Assembly (NCBI GenBank): GCA_000307955.1
Contig: ALAO01000131.1
Coordinates: 1-37,228, forward strand
From: Solidesulfovibrio magneticus str. Maddingley MBC34
Lineage (GTDB): Bacteria > Desulfobacterota > Desulfovibrionia > Desulfovibrionales > Desulfovibrionaceae
DNA length: 37,228 bases
Direction of reading: 5' to 3'
Below, piece after piece: positions 1 to 7,596 of this stretch. Numbering within the stretch: position 1 is the first letter of the stretch; every line of letters begins with the position of its first letter. The notes under the pieces were generated by a model that saw nothing but the letters and a program-made list of their open reading frames with translations, ran no database searches and was not told the DNA's origin. Both the position numbers and the translations under genes were made by a program.

Positions 1-4
1 GGGT

Positions 5-25
5 CTGGGGGCCTCAGGCCCCCAG
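5..25. repeat. Perfect GC-rich palindrome downstream of the thioredoxin-like gene
   Basis: A 10-base arm starting CTGGGGG and its exact complement surround a single central base. It lies about 30 nt beyond the stop of the minus-strand gene ending at 55. It can form a strong hairpin and may end that transcript, but no run of T follows within the window. Similar GC palindromes next to gene ends are common in Desulfovibrio, from general knowledge, so it could also be a dispersed repeat. Confidence 0.5.
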
Positions 26-54
26 CCGCCGGAGGCATCTCCCCTCTTCCCCTC

Positions 55-285
55 TCACCCAATCCACCCTTCGATTTCCTGGCGCGTGGGCATCTTCCCC
101 GCCGCCTTGACCGCGCCGTCGATGACCAGACCCGGCGTCACGAAGACGCCCAGCATGGCGATTTGTTGGAGATCGGTCACCTTTTCCACGGCGGCGGCGC
201 AGCCCTTGGCCGCCACCACGTCCTTGACCAGCTTTTCCAGCTCGTTGCACTTGGCGCAGCCCGTGCCGAGCACCTGAATCAACAT
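55..285 (-). CDS. Small thioredoxin-fold protein (redox-active disulfide protein 2 type)
   Basis: A 76-residue cytoplasmic protein with no signal peptide. The N-terminal strand MLIQVLGTG runs straight into a C-A-K-C dithiol, and a cis-Pro type segment FVTPGLVIDG follows near residue 50. Both are typical of the small archaeal/bacterial thioredoxin-like family often encoded beside ArsP-like permeases. The ATG at 285 has AAGGAG a few bases upstream. It is the last gene of a minus-strand run, 17 nt after the CMD-like gene. The likely role is thiol-disulfide exchange serving the permease upstream, possibly delivering reducing power or a thiol-bound metalloid. The substrate is not visible in the sequence. 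Confidence 0.85.
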   Translation of the reverse strand: MLIQVLGTGCAKCNELEKLVKDVVAAKGCAAAVEKVTDLQQIAMLGVFVTPGLVIDGAVKAAGKMPTRQEIEGWIG

Positions 286-302
286 GCCTTGCTCCTTGTC
301 GG

Positions 303-626
303 CTACTTCTTGCAGCCGCAGTCGATCTTGCCGGCCACGATGTCGGCCACCTCGCCCAGCACGTCATGGGTCCAGCAGTCGTCGGCGCCGGCCGCCTCGC
401 GCATGACCAGGGCCAGGATGTAGGCCAGCTCCTGCAGGCTGGCCCCGGCGTCAAGCGCCCCCTTGAAGTGCTTGAGCACGCAGGGCTTGGACCGGGCCTT
501 GACCGACACCGCGAAACAGATGAACTGGTAGGTCTTTTCGTCGATAAGCCGCTTTTCGGCGTAAAGCGCGTCCATCTCGTCGAGTTTCGCCGCGAACTCC
601 GGGAACAGTTGAGCCAGGAAACGCAT
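303..626 (-). CDS. Carboxymuconolactone decarboxylase / AhpD-like protein
   Basis: 107 residues, all-helical. The segment RSKPCVLKHFKGALDAGAS carries the Cys-X3-His motif and the following Ala/Gly helix found in small CMD/AhpD-type proteins. The C-terminus ends C-G-C, an extra thiol pair that might bind metal or take part in redox chemistry. The start is well set by GGAGG five bases upstream of the ATG at 626. It sits 9 nt after the permease gene and 17 nt before the thioredoxin-like gene, so all three are probably co-transcribed. AhpD-like proteins work as thiol reductants, so a redox partnership with the CAKC protein next door is a reasonable guess. A decarboxylase activity is not implied. 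Confidence 0.8.
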   Translation of the reverse strand: MRFLAQLFPEFAAKLDEMDALYAEKRLIDEKTYQFICFAVSVKARSKPCVLKHFKGALDAGASLQELAYILALVMREAAGADDCWTHDVLGEVADIVAGKIDCGCKK

Positions 627-635
627 ACAAGCCTC

Positions 636-1739
636 CTACAGGATCAGGTTGAAGACATAGCCCACGATGAGGATGCCGCAGCCGACAATGCCGGCGAACG
701 CCAGCAACAGAGGCGGTTTGAGAACCTTGCGCAGGATCACCATCTCCGGCAGCGACAAGGCGATGACGGCCATCATGAAGGCCAGCACCGTGCCCAGGGC
801 CGCGCCCTTGGACAGCAGCGCCTCCACCACCGGCACGATGCCGGCGGCGTTGGAATACATGGGAATGCCGATCAGCACAGAGACCGGCACCGACCACCAG
901 TTGTTTTGGCCCATGATGCCGGCCATGAAGCCCTCGGGCACGAAGCCGTGGATGCCGGCCCCGACGCCGATGCCGAGCAGCACCCATTTCCAGGTGCGCC
1001 CCAGGATGTCGCGCACGGCCTGGATGGCGTAATCCACGCGGCCGTCGGGGGTCAGGTCAACGACCGAGGCGTCGCCGCCGCCGGCCCGGATGGCCAGCAC
1101 CCAGTCTTCCACGTAGCGCTCCAGATTGAGCCGGCCGATGACCCAGCCCGAAAAGACCGCGACAGCCAGCCCCATGCCCATGTAGAGCGCCGCCACCTTC
1201 CAGCCAAGCAAGCCGTAGAGCAGCACCACCGCGATCTCGTTGACCATGGGCGCGGACACGAGAAAGGAAAACGTCACGCCAAGCGGCACGCCGGCCGAGA
1301 CGAAACCGATGAAAAGCGGCACGGCCGAGCAGGAGCAAAAGGGCGTGACGATGCCCAGCAGGGCGGCCATGACGTTGCCGGCGGATTCGCGCCGGCCGGC
1401 CAGGATGCGGCGGGTGCGCTCGGGGGTGAAAAACGACCGGATAAGCCCGACGCCAAAGACGACCAGGGTCAGGAGCATGAGCACCTTGGGCGAATCGTAG
1501 AGGAAAAACTCGATGGAATCGCCAAGGTGCGACCCGCGCGTCAGGCCGATGACGTCGTAGGTGAGAAATTGCGAGATCCCCAGCAGCTTGCCGTAGAGGA
1601 AAAACCAGGCGGCCAGGCCGACGGCTCCCAGGATCAGGCGTCGCGGCGACGGCCAGACCCGAGCCGCGGGCGCGCCTTGTCCCGGGTCCGCCCCGGCGCA
1701 GGCGCAGGCGGTTTTGGCGGTTGCGTCATGATGTTGCAT
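636..1739 (-). CDS. ArsP-like permease (DUF318 / predicted permease family)
   Basis: A 367-residue inner-membrane protein with about eight to ten hydrophobic segments. The family hallmark TPFCSCSAVPLFIGFVSAG is followed by a PMVNEIAVVLL helix, and a second half-repeat GIVPVVEALLSKGAALG occurs near the C-terminus, as in ArsP-type exporters of organoarsenicals and related predicted permeases. The N-terminus is rich in His and Cys (MQHHD, ACACAG), which could bind a metal. I chose the ATG at 1739 because GGGAG lies 7 nt upstream. An upstream in-frame start would place the promoter and operator inside the gene. A promoter with an overlapping inverted repeat lies just upstream. The substrate is uncertain: arsenical, another metalloid or a small thiol compound are all possible. 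Confidence 0.85.
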   Translation of the reverse strand: MQHHDATAKTACACAGADPGQGAPAARVWPSPRRLILGAVGLAAWFFLYGKLLGISQFLTYDVIGLTRGSHLGDSIEFFLYDSPKVLMLLTLVVFGVGLIRSFFTPERTRRILAGRRESAGNVMAALLGIVTPFCSCSAVPLFIGFVSAGVPLGVTFSFLVSAPMVNEIAVVLLYGLLGWKVAALYMGMGLAVAVFSGWVIGRLNLERYVEDWVLAIRAGGGDASVVDLTPDGRVDYAIQAVRDILGRTWKWVLLGIGVGAGIHGFVPEGFMAGIMGQNNWWSVPVSVLIGIPMYSNAAGIVPVVEALLSKGAALGTVLAFMMAVIALSLPEMVILRKVLKPPLLLAFAGIVGCGILIVGYVFNLIL

Positions 1740-1771
1740 GGTTGGAACTCCCGGCCGGCGACGGCCATGGT

Positions 1772-1820
1772 TTGCTATTTGGTCAAAAGGCAAAATAGCA
1801 ATATTGCCAACGGCCGGCAA
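1772..1820 (-). promoter_or_regulatory. Promoter with overlapping inverted repeat, ArsP-like permease gene
   Basis: Reading the minus strand, TTGCCG (1815-1820) and TATTTT (1792-1797) are separated by exactly 17 nt, a good sigma-70 type promoter. An inverted repeat, TTGCTATTT with its complement at 1772-1780 and 1793-1801, covers the -10 box and the expected start point. A protein bound there would block RNA polymerase. The ArsR-family gene at 3407-3748 is the obvious candidate for the repressor, but this is inferred only from proximity and site position. Confidence 0.55.
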
Positions 1821-2084
1821 GGGGATTTTGGGGCTCTGGCGTAGGAAACGGGGCGGGGGAAACGAGGCGACGGCGATGCGTCGAGAGCGCCAACGACAAG
1901 GCTGCGCCGCGACGTCAAAGGGCTTGGCCCGCGATCCGCCGGGCAGATGCTGTCCTTGGCTTGCCGGCGGCTATCGCCCATTGCCCTGATTGGGCAGCAC
2001 ACGGCGAGGAAGGAAGGACGGCGGCGGTCTCAAGCGATGCCTGCCCGGGCCGGGGAGGCTCCCCGGCCCGGCATCAGCGTCCGC
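1821..2084. other. Non-coding gap between the transporter and permease genes
   Basis: Together with the promoter segment this forms a 345-nt gap. Apart from the promoter/operator at its left end and the hairpin at 2046-2072 at its right end, I see no credible gene here. Short open frames crossing it have arginine-rich, low-complexity translations and no ribosome-binding sites. Confidence 0.5.
2046..2072 (-). terminator. Hairpin after the MOT1-like gene
   Basis: About 13 nt beyond the stop of the transporter gene, an 11-12 bp GC stem (CGGGCCGGGGA paired with its complement, with one bulged base) can form around a short GCC loop. There is no T tract after it, so it would be a weak intrinsic terminator or a 3'-end stabilising stem. 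Confidence 0.5.
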
Positions 2085-3266
2085 TTAGATCTTTATCCAC
2101 TTGCGGCGAAGGGCGTTGTCGAGGATGACGCCGACCACGAAAGCCACGCCCATGTGCCACATGGCGAATCCCGCCACCACGATCATGGTGTAGAATTCGT
2201 CGCGCTTGTTGCCGATGTCGCGCACGGTGACGGCCAGCTCGGCCCCGGCCAGGAAGAGGATGACGCCGAGGATCGAGGGCGGGAACATCTTGAAGATGAC
2301 GGCCACGGACTGGCTGAAAAAGAGCGCGATGACGATGACGATGGTCCCCAGGATGACCAGCGAGCCGCCGGTGCGCGCGCCGAAACGCACGTGTCCGGCC
2401 ATGCCGCCCGCGCCGTGGCACATGGGCACGCCGCCGAAAAGGGGCGAAATGAGGTTCATGATGCCCTGGCTTATGCACATGGTGCGCTCGGTGACGGGCC
2501 GGTCCGGGAAGAGTTCGTTGTTCTCGGCGGCGATGGCCACCACGGCGTTGCCCAGGGTCAGCGGTATTTGCGGCAGGGTAAACAGCAGCGTGCCGGTGAC
2601 GATGTCGCTAAACGTCATCTGGTGCAGGCCGAATTCCGGCAGCCTGAAGCCGATGCTCACCTGGGTCAGCTCCGACCACAGGGCCGGATTGCCGATGAGC
2701 GCGGCCACGACGCCGATCAGCAGCAGCACGAACATGGCCGGGATTTTCGGATTGGAGAGCAGCACGAAGGTGACGGTCAGCCCGATGCCGGCCAGCACCG
2801 GCTCGGCCACCATGCGGTGGATGCCTTCCACCACGAACGACATGCCAAGGCCCAACATGATGCCGCGCACCACAGGCTTGGTGGCGAGCTTGGCCACATG
2901 GTCGATGGTGCCGGTCAAGCCGATGATAAGCCAGAACAGTCCGGTGGTCAGGCCCGAGCCAAACAGCGCCGCCGGGGTGATGCCGCCGGCCACGGCGGCC
3001 GCGCCGATGGCCTTCATGGGCTGGATGGGGATGGGCGTCTTGTAGAACAGTCCGGCCGCGATCTTCCAGGCGCCGAACATGAAGAGCAACCCCAGGGGAT
3101 CGATCCCGAGGATGGTGATGTAGGCCACGACAAAGGGAATGAGCGTGCCGATGTCGCCAAACGCGCCGGCCCATTCCATGTGGTCGTAGCGGTTGGGAGT
3201 CTTTTCGCCGACCGGCTGGCCGGGGGCCGTTTCCAGAACCTCTTGTGCCTGCGCGCCGTCGTTCAT
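2085..3266 (-). CDS. MOT1-type molybdate/sulfate transporter
   Basis: A 393-residue polytopic membrane protein of the putative sulfate/molybdate transporter family (MFS_MOT1, related to SulP carriers). Family signatures are visible: GAFGDIGTLIPFVVAYI near residue 35, PIPIQPMKAIGA about 50 residues later, and PQIPLTLGNAVVA in the second half, followed by a GGVPMCHGAGG loop. There is no STAS domain, as expected for MOT1. I prefer the ATG at 3266; an in-frame GTG at 3287 would add seven residues (MQQGGTT). Its own promoter lies at 3353-3381. High-affinity molybdate uptake would fit a cell that also carries moaC and selC, both needed for typical formate dehydrogenases, but sulfate or tungstate is equally possible. 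Confidence 0.85.
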   Translation of the reverse strand: MNDGAQAQEVLETAPGQPVGEKTPNRYDHMEWAGAFGDIGTLIPFVVAYITILGIDPLGLLFMFGAWKIAAGLFYKTPIPIQPMKAIGAAAVAGGITPAALFGSGLTTGLFWLIIGLTGTIDHVAKLATKPVVRGIMLGLGMSFVVEGIHRMVAEPVLAGIGLTVTFVLLSNPKIPAMFVLLLIGVVAALIGNPALWSELTQVSIGFRLPEFGLHQMTFSDIVTGTLLFTLPQIPLTLGNAVVAIAAENNELFPDRPVTERTMCISQGIMNLISPLFGGVPMCHGAGGMAGHVRFGARTGGSLVILGTIVIVIALFFSQSVAVIFKMFPPSILGVILFLAGAELAVTVRDIGNKRDEFYTMIVVAGFAMWHMGVAFVVGVILDNALRRKWIKI

Positions 3267-3346
3267 GGTGGTGCCGCCTTGCTGCACGGTGTGGAGCCAA
3301 GCCCGCCAGGGTCGATCCCGACGGGGCCGTTATCCCATCTTCTATG

Positions 3347-3381
3347 ACACGGATTTTAGAAAATACGTGTTAGCAAAGCAA
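3347..3381 (-). promoter_or_regulatory. Promoter with near-perfect 24-bp palindrome, MOT1-like gene
   Basis: On the minus strand TTGCTT (3376-3381) and TAAAAT (3353-3358) lie 17 nt apart. A 24-bp palindrome at 3347-3370 with arms ACACG-ATTTT and AAAAT-CGTGT and one mismatched pair covers the -10 box and most of the spacer. Such placement is typical for a repressor site. Its sequence differs from the inverted repeat in front of the permease, so the two genes may answer to different regulators. Confidence 0.6.
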
Positions 3382-3406
3382 GATAAAAATGGCCCCATGC
3401 GCCTCG

Positions 3407-3748
3407 TCAACTACCTGGTCTTTGCCGCAAGTCCTTGAGATAAATAATTTGTTCTTCAATCTGTTGCGCAAAGAAATGTTCGACGCAGGCCAGAAAACCC
3501 GTGACGCAGCCCAGGCGCAAGGAATAATAGACGCTGGTTCCCCGGCGTTCGTCGGCCACGATGCCGGCTTCCTTGAGGACGCTTAAGTGCTTGGAAACGG
3601 TGGAGACGTCCGAACCGACCAAATCGCGCAGTTCGCACACGCAAAGCGCGCCCCGGCCCAGGGCTTCGACCATGAGCAGGCGGCTGGGATGTCCCAGGGC
3701 TTTGAAGACCTTGGCCCGCTGGGCCACATCGGCAGGCGGTTTGGTCAT
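3407..3748 (-). CDS. ArsR/SmtB-family transcriptional repressor
   Basis: 113 residues with a winged helix-turn-helix: KALGHPSRLLMVEAL, then CVCELRDLVGSDVSTVSKHL as the recognition unit and the wing RRGTSVYYSL. The Cys-Val-Cys pair in the helix before the recognition helix matches the ArsR-type metal(loid) site (ELCVCDL in classic ArsR), so binding of arsenite or a similar soft metal is likely to release DNA. More Cys residues (GCVTGFLACVEHF) could add ligands. The ATG at 3748 is chosen because GAGGAG precedes it; a longer in-frame version would overlap the tRNA gene. A TATACT box at 3827-3832 may be the -10 element. It precedes the transporter and permease genes, its probable targets. Confidence 0.85.
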   Translation of the reverse strand: MTKPPADVAQRAKVFKALGHPSRLLMVEALGRGALCVCELRDLVGSDVSTVSKHLSVLKEAGIVADERRGTSVYYSLRLGCVTGFLACVEHFFAQQIEEQIIYLKDLRQRPGS

Positions 3749-3886
3749 GGGGCTCCTCAACGCATCGGCTAAGGTCACAGGCACGGCCTTGCCGCCAGGG
3801 AACCGGTGGCAGGCGTCGGCCAGAAAAGTATAAGACGGGGAACCGAGTGGACTGGAGACTTCGCAGGAAGCTGGAAAATCCAACAA

Positions 3887-3980
3887 TGGCGGAAGCGTAT
3901 AGGAGTCGAACCTACCTGCGACCTCGCGACCGCACACCGGATTTGAAGTCCGGGCGCCACACCGGTGACGAAACGCTTCC
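3887..3980 (-). tRNA. selC: tRNA-Sec (anticodon TCA)
   Basis: Reading the minus strand from 3980, the acceptor arm GGAAGCGT pairs with ACGCTTCC over eight base pairs, the length special to selenocysteine tRNA. The anticodon stem CGGA-TCCG presents the loop CTTCAAA with anticodon TCA at 3944-3946. A long variable arm follows, then a normal T arm with GGTTCGACTCC, then discriminator G and an encoded CCA ending at 3887. Total length is 94 nt. It decodes in-frame UGA as selenocysteine together with SelB and a SECIS hairpin. No selA, selB or obvious selenoprotein gene is in the window, so its clients lie elsewhere. Confidence 0.96.
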
Positions 3981-3993
3981 ACGTGAGCCAGGG

Positions 3994-4022
3994 CTTGTAC
4001 CACCCTTTGCCCCCGGTTTCAA
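3994..4022 (-). promoter_or_regulatory. Promoter of the selenocysteine tRNA gene
   Basis: On the minus strand TTGAAA (4017-4022) and TACAAG (3994-3999) are separated by 17 nt, placing the start point about 7 nt before the mature 5' end of the tRNA. A 17-bp palindrome with arms CCGGATCG lies just upstream at 4039-4055 and could be a regulatory site or the end of a hairpin. Elsewhere in the 205-nt gap between the tRNA and the kinase gene I see only a weak TTGACT box at 4101-4106 that might serve the kinase. Confidence 0.6.
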
Positions 4023-4185
4023 TCCTTGCCCCGGATTGCCGGATCGGCGATCCGGGCCGTCAGGCCGACCGCGCCAGCCCAGGATCGCCGGACCAAGGCC
4101 TTGACTTCCGGGCCGGCCATGACAAACTTCGGGAAAGACAGTCCCCGGGCCGCGCGGCCCGACACTTTTTCCCTCGCGAGTCCCC

Positions 4186-7100
4186 ATGGCCCGAAGGCTT
4201 GTGTTTTGCCTTGCCCTGCTCCTGCTGGTCCTGCCCAGCCCCGCCCGGGCTGAAAAGATCCGCAAGAACGTCCTGTTTTTCAATTCCTACCAGAACGGCT
4301 ACCAGTGGTCCGACGAAATCCTGGCCGGCGTGCGCGAGGCGTTTGCCGCCTCGGACTTCAACGTGGACCTGCAAATCGAGTACATGGACTCGAAAAAGTA
4401 CGCCGATCCCGTGCTGCGGGCCATGCTCCACGATTTCTACAAGCTTAAGTACCGCAACACCCGCTTCGAGGTCATCCTGGCCTCGGACAACTACGCCTTC
4501 GACTTCCTGCGGGAATACCACGACGAACTGTTTCCCGGCACGCCGGTAGTTTTTTGCGGCGTCAACGACTTCAAGCCCGCCTGGCTCGACGGCCACCCCA
4601 ACTTCACCGGCGTCCTCGAAAACCCGGACATCAAGACCACCCTGGAACTGGCCCTGCGCTTCCACCCCGACCGCGACAAGCTCGTCATCTTCGGCGACAC
4701 CTCGGTGACGGGCGTGGCCATCGGCAACCAGCTGCGGGCCGTGGAGCAGGACTTCGCCGGCCGGCTCTCCTTCGAATACGAGGACAACCTGACGCTGACC
4801 GGCATCCTCGGCCGGGTTCGCGACCTGTCCGACGAGGCCATGATCTTTCTCATTCCCTTTTACAAGGACACCGAGAAGGACGTCTATTCCGTCAACGAGG
4901 TGCTCTCGGCCATCCGAGCCAACTCCGATGTGCCCATCTACAGCGCCTGGCAGTTCATGCTCGGCCACGGCATCGTCGGCGGGCGGCTGCACAGCGGCTT
5001 CGAGGAAGGCCGCATCGCCGCCGAGATGGCCGAAAAGCTCCTGCACGGCACGCCCGTGGCCGAGCTGCCCATCGTCTCCAAGACCAACGACACGTTTATC
5101 TTCGACTTCCGCGAGATGCTGCGTCTGGGCATCACCACGGACAAGCTGCCTACAGGCTTTACGCTCATAAACGAGCCCTACCCCTTCTACCACATCAACA
5201 TCGCGGTCTTCTGGACCATCATCATCAGTCTGCTCATCCTGTGCTACGTCATGGTCCTGCTGGTGACCAACATCCTGCGCCGCCGCTCGGTGGAGGAAAA
5301 GATCAAGGACCAGGTGTCGTTCCTCGAAACCCTGGTCAACACCATCCCCATCCCCATCTATTACAAGGACGAGACCGGGCAATACCGGGGCTGCAACCCG
5401 GCCTTCCGGGTCCTTTGCGGCGCGGGGGACGATCCCCGGACCGTGGACGCCTGCGCCGGCGTGGCCGATTCGCCGCTATCGCGCGCCCTTGACGCCGAGG
5501 ACGCCGGGCTTTTGCGCGAACCCGGCGTGCGCATGGCCGAGACCGACATCGAAGCCGCCGACGGCACGCCCCACTCGGTCATCCTGCACCGGGCCGTCTA
5601 CGAAAGCGCCAAGGGGCAGATCGCCGGGCTGGTGGGCGTGCTCTACGACGTCTCGGAACTCAAGCGCGCCGCCGAGCGCCTGCGCCTGGCCGAGGAAAAA
5701 TATCGCGGCATCTTCGAAAACTCGGCCCTGGGCATCTTCCGCATGACCCCGGACGGCGCGGCCGTGGACGTCAACCCGGCCATGCTGTCCATGCTTGGCG
5801 TCGATGACCTGGACACCTTGCTGCGCCGCCGGGGCGACATGGTGGAGGTGCTCTTCGGCGGCCGGGAGCGTTTCACGGCGCTGATTGACTCGGCCGTGGA
5901 CGAGGAAGCCACGGCCCAGTTCGAAACCCGGTTCGTGCGGCCCGACGCCCGGCAGGTCACGGCCAACGTGACCATCCGGCTGGTGGCCGACCCGGAAGGC
6001 TATCTGGCCTTTGTCGAGGGCGTGGTGGAGGACGTGACCAAACGCCATGAGGCCGAGCGGGCCCTGCGCGAATCCCAGGAAATGCTGCGTCTGGTCCTGG
6101 ACAACATCCCCCAGCTCGTCTCCTGGAAGGACAAGGCCCTGCGCTACATGGGGGCCAACCGCGCTTTTGTCGACTTCTTCGGCTTTGACGGCCTGGCCGA
6201 CCTCATGGGCCGCGACGACGCCGCCTTGCCGCTTCGCCCCGAGGACGTGGACGCCGTGCGGGCCACGGACATCGACGTCATGCACCACAACCGCCCGGTC
6301 GCCGGTGAGCTGGCCGCCCGCAACGTCCGGGGCCTGGACGTGCTGCTCGAAATCAAGAAGGTGCCGCTCCACGACGACAGGGGAGCCGTGGTCGGCATCC
6401 TGTCCACGGCCGAGGACGTGACCCAGAAGGTCAGCCTGGAACGCCAGCTCCTCCAGTCGCAAAAAATGGAAGCCATCGGCACCCTGGCCGGCGGCATCGC
6501 CCACGACTTCAACAACATCCTCACCTCCATCATCAATTCCACCGAGCTGGCGCTCATGGACATGCCCCAGGGCGACCCCATGGAGGACGACCTGCGCCGG
6601 GTGCTCAAGGCCGGCGAGCGCGGCAGCCGGCTGGTCAAACAGATCCTGTCCTTCACCCGCCCGTCCCAGGCCGGCTTCGCGCCCATCAACGTTGCCGACG
6701 TGGTCAACGAAGCGGCCGGGCTCATCCGGGCCTCGCTGCCGCGCAACATCAAGATCGTGGTGGAAACCCCTGACGCGCCCGTCGCCTGCCGGGCCGACCC
6801 CACGCAGCTTCACCAGATCGTCATGAACCTGTGCACCAACGCCTTCCAGGCCATGCGCCCGACCGGCGGCGTCCTGGCCCTGCGGCTGGCCGAGGACAAC
6901 CTGGACGAAGACCAGGCCGGCCAGGTGGGGGCGCGGGCCGGACGGTGCGCCCGCATCACCGTGGCCGACACCGGGCCGGGCATCGCCGGGGACATCGTGG
7001 ACAAGATCTTCGACCCGTTTTTCTCCACCAAACAGAAAGGCGAAGGCACGGGCCTGGGCCTGGCCGTGGTGCGCGGCATCGTCAAAAGCCACCGGGGCGG

Positions 7101-7596
7101 CGTGCGGGTGACAAGCGCTCCCGGCGAACACACCGTCTTCGACATCTACCTGCCGCTGCTCGACGAGGACGACGCGCCGGCCGTCGCGCCGCGACCGGCC
7201 CCCAACCGGGGCCGCGACCGCATCCTTTTTGTCGAGGACGACGAGGACCAGCTCCTGACCATCCCCCGCGTCCTGGCCCAGCTCGGCCACGAGGTCACGG
7301 CCAAGCCCGGAGCCGCCCCGGCCCTGGCCGCCCTGGCCGAGACTCCCGACGCCTTTGACGTGGTCATCACCGATTACGACATGCCCGACGCCAACGGCCT
7401 GGAACTGGCCAAACAGGTGGCCGAGATCGCCCCCCGCCTGCCCGTCATCCTCGTTTCGGGCCGTCTGGGCGACATCGAGGACCGGGAGTTGGCCGGCAAC
7501 ATCAAAAAAGTCGTGCTCAAACCCTACAACCAGGCGATCATCTCGGCGGCCATCCGCGAGGTGCTCGACGCCAAACCCCAGACGATAGCCGCATGA
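4186..7596 (+). CDS. Hybrid sensor histidine kinase with periplasmic substrate-binding-like sensor
   Basis: 1136 residues. A signal peptide (to about residue 23, PARA|EK) leads into a periplasmic ABC_sub_bind-type domain (about 25-310; [19 protein letters not shown]). A membrane helix follows at about 338-365, then three PAS-like domains (about 375-500, 500-625, 625-750). The HisKA domain has the phospho-acceptor His773 in GGIAHDFNN. The ATPase domain shows the N box near 881, DTGPGI at 928 and [11 protein letters not shown] near 952. A C-terminal receiver starts near 1012 with acceptor Asp1063 in ITDYDMP. The ATG at 4186 lacks a good ribosome-binding site but gives a clean signal peptide. 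The gene overlaps the activator gene by ATGA. Its position before the lactate genes suggests it senses lactate, pyruvate or a related external acid. The ligand is inferred. Confidence 0.93.
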   Translation: MARRLVFCLALLLLVLPSPARAEKIRKNVLFFNSYQNGYQWSDEILAGVREAFAASDFNVDLQIEYMDSKKYADPVLRAMLHDFYKLKYRNTRFEVILASDNYAFDFLREYHDELFPGTPVVFCGVNDFKPAWLDGHPNFTGVLENPDIKTTLELALRFHPDRDKLVIFGDTSVTGVAIGNQLRAVEQDFAGRLSFEYEDNLTLTGILGRVRDLSDEAMIFLIPFYKDTEKDVYSVNEVLSAIRANSDVPIYSAWQFMLGHGIVGGRLHSGFEEGRIAAEMAEKLLHGTPVAELPIVSKTNDTFIFDFREMLRLGITTDKLPTGFTLINEPYPFYHINIAVFWTIIISLLILCYVMVLLVTNILRRRSVEEKIKDQVSFLETLVNTIPIPIYYKDETGQYRGCNPAFRVLCGAGDDPRTVDACAGVADSPLSRALDAEDAGLLREPGVRMAETDIEAADGTPHSVILHRAVYESAKGQIAGLVGVLYDVSELKRAAERLRLAEEKYRGIFENSALGIFRMTPDGAAVDVNPAMLSMLGVDDLDTLLRRRGDMVEVLFGGRERFTALIDSAVDEEATAQFETRFVRPDARQVTANVTIRLVADPEGYLAFVEGVVEDVTKRHEAERALRESQEMLRLVLDNIPQLVSWKDKALRYMGANRAFVDFFGFDGLADLMGRDDAALPLRPEDVDAVRATDIDVMHHNRPVAGELAARNVRGLDVLLEIKKVPLHDDRGAVVGILSTAEDVTQKVSLERQLLQSQKMEAIGTLAGGIAHDFNNILTSIINSTELALMDMPQGDPMEDDLRRVLKAGERGSRLVKQILSFTRPSQAGFAPINVADVVNEAAGLIRASLPRNIKIVVETPDAPVACRADPTQLHQIVMNLCTNAFQAMRPTGGVLALRLAEDNLDEDQAGQVGARAGRCARITVADTGPGIAGDIVDKIFDPFFSTKQKGEGTGLGLAVVRGIVKSHRGGVRVTSAPGEHTVFDIYLPLLDEDDAPAVAPRPAPNRGRDRILFVEDDEDQLLTIPRVLAQLGHEVTAKPGAAPALAALAETPDAFDVVITDYDMPDANGLELAKQVAEIAPRLPVILVSGRLGDIEDRELAGNIKKVVLKPYNQAIISAAIREVLDAKPQTIAA

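Noticed and set aside
3407-3409. TGA stop of the ArsR gene read as selenocysteine, since selC is next to it
   Set aside because: The protein already has full ArsR length, the downstream reading shows no family sequence, and I see no SECIS-like hairpin directly after the TGA.
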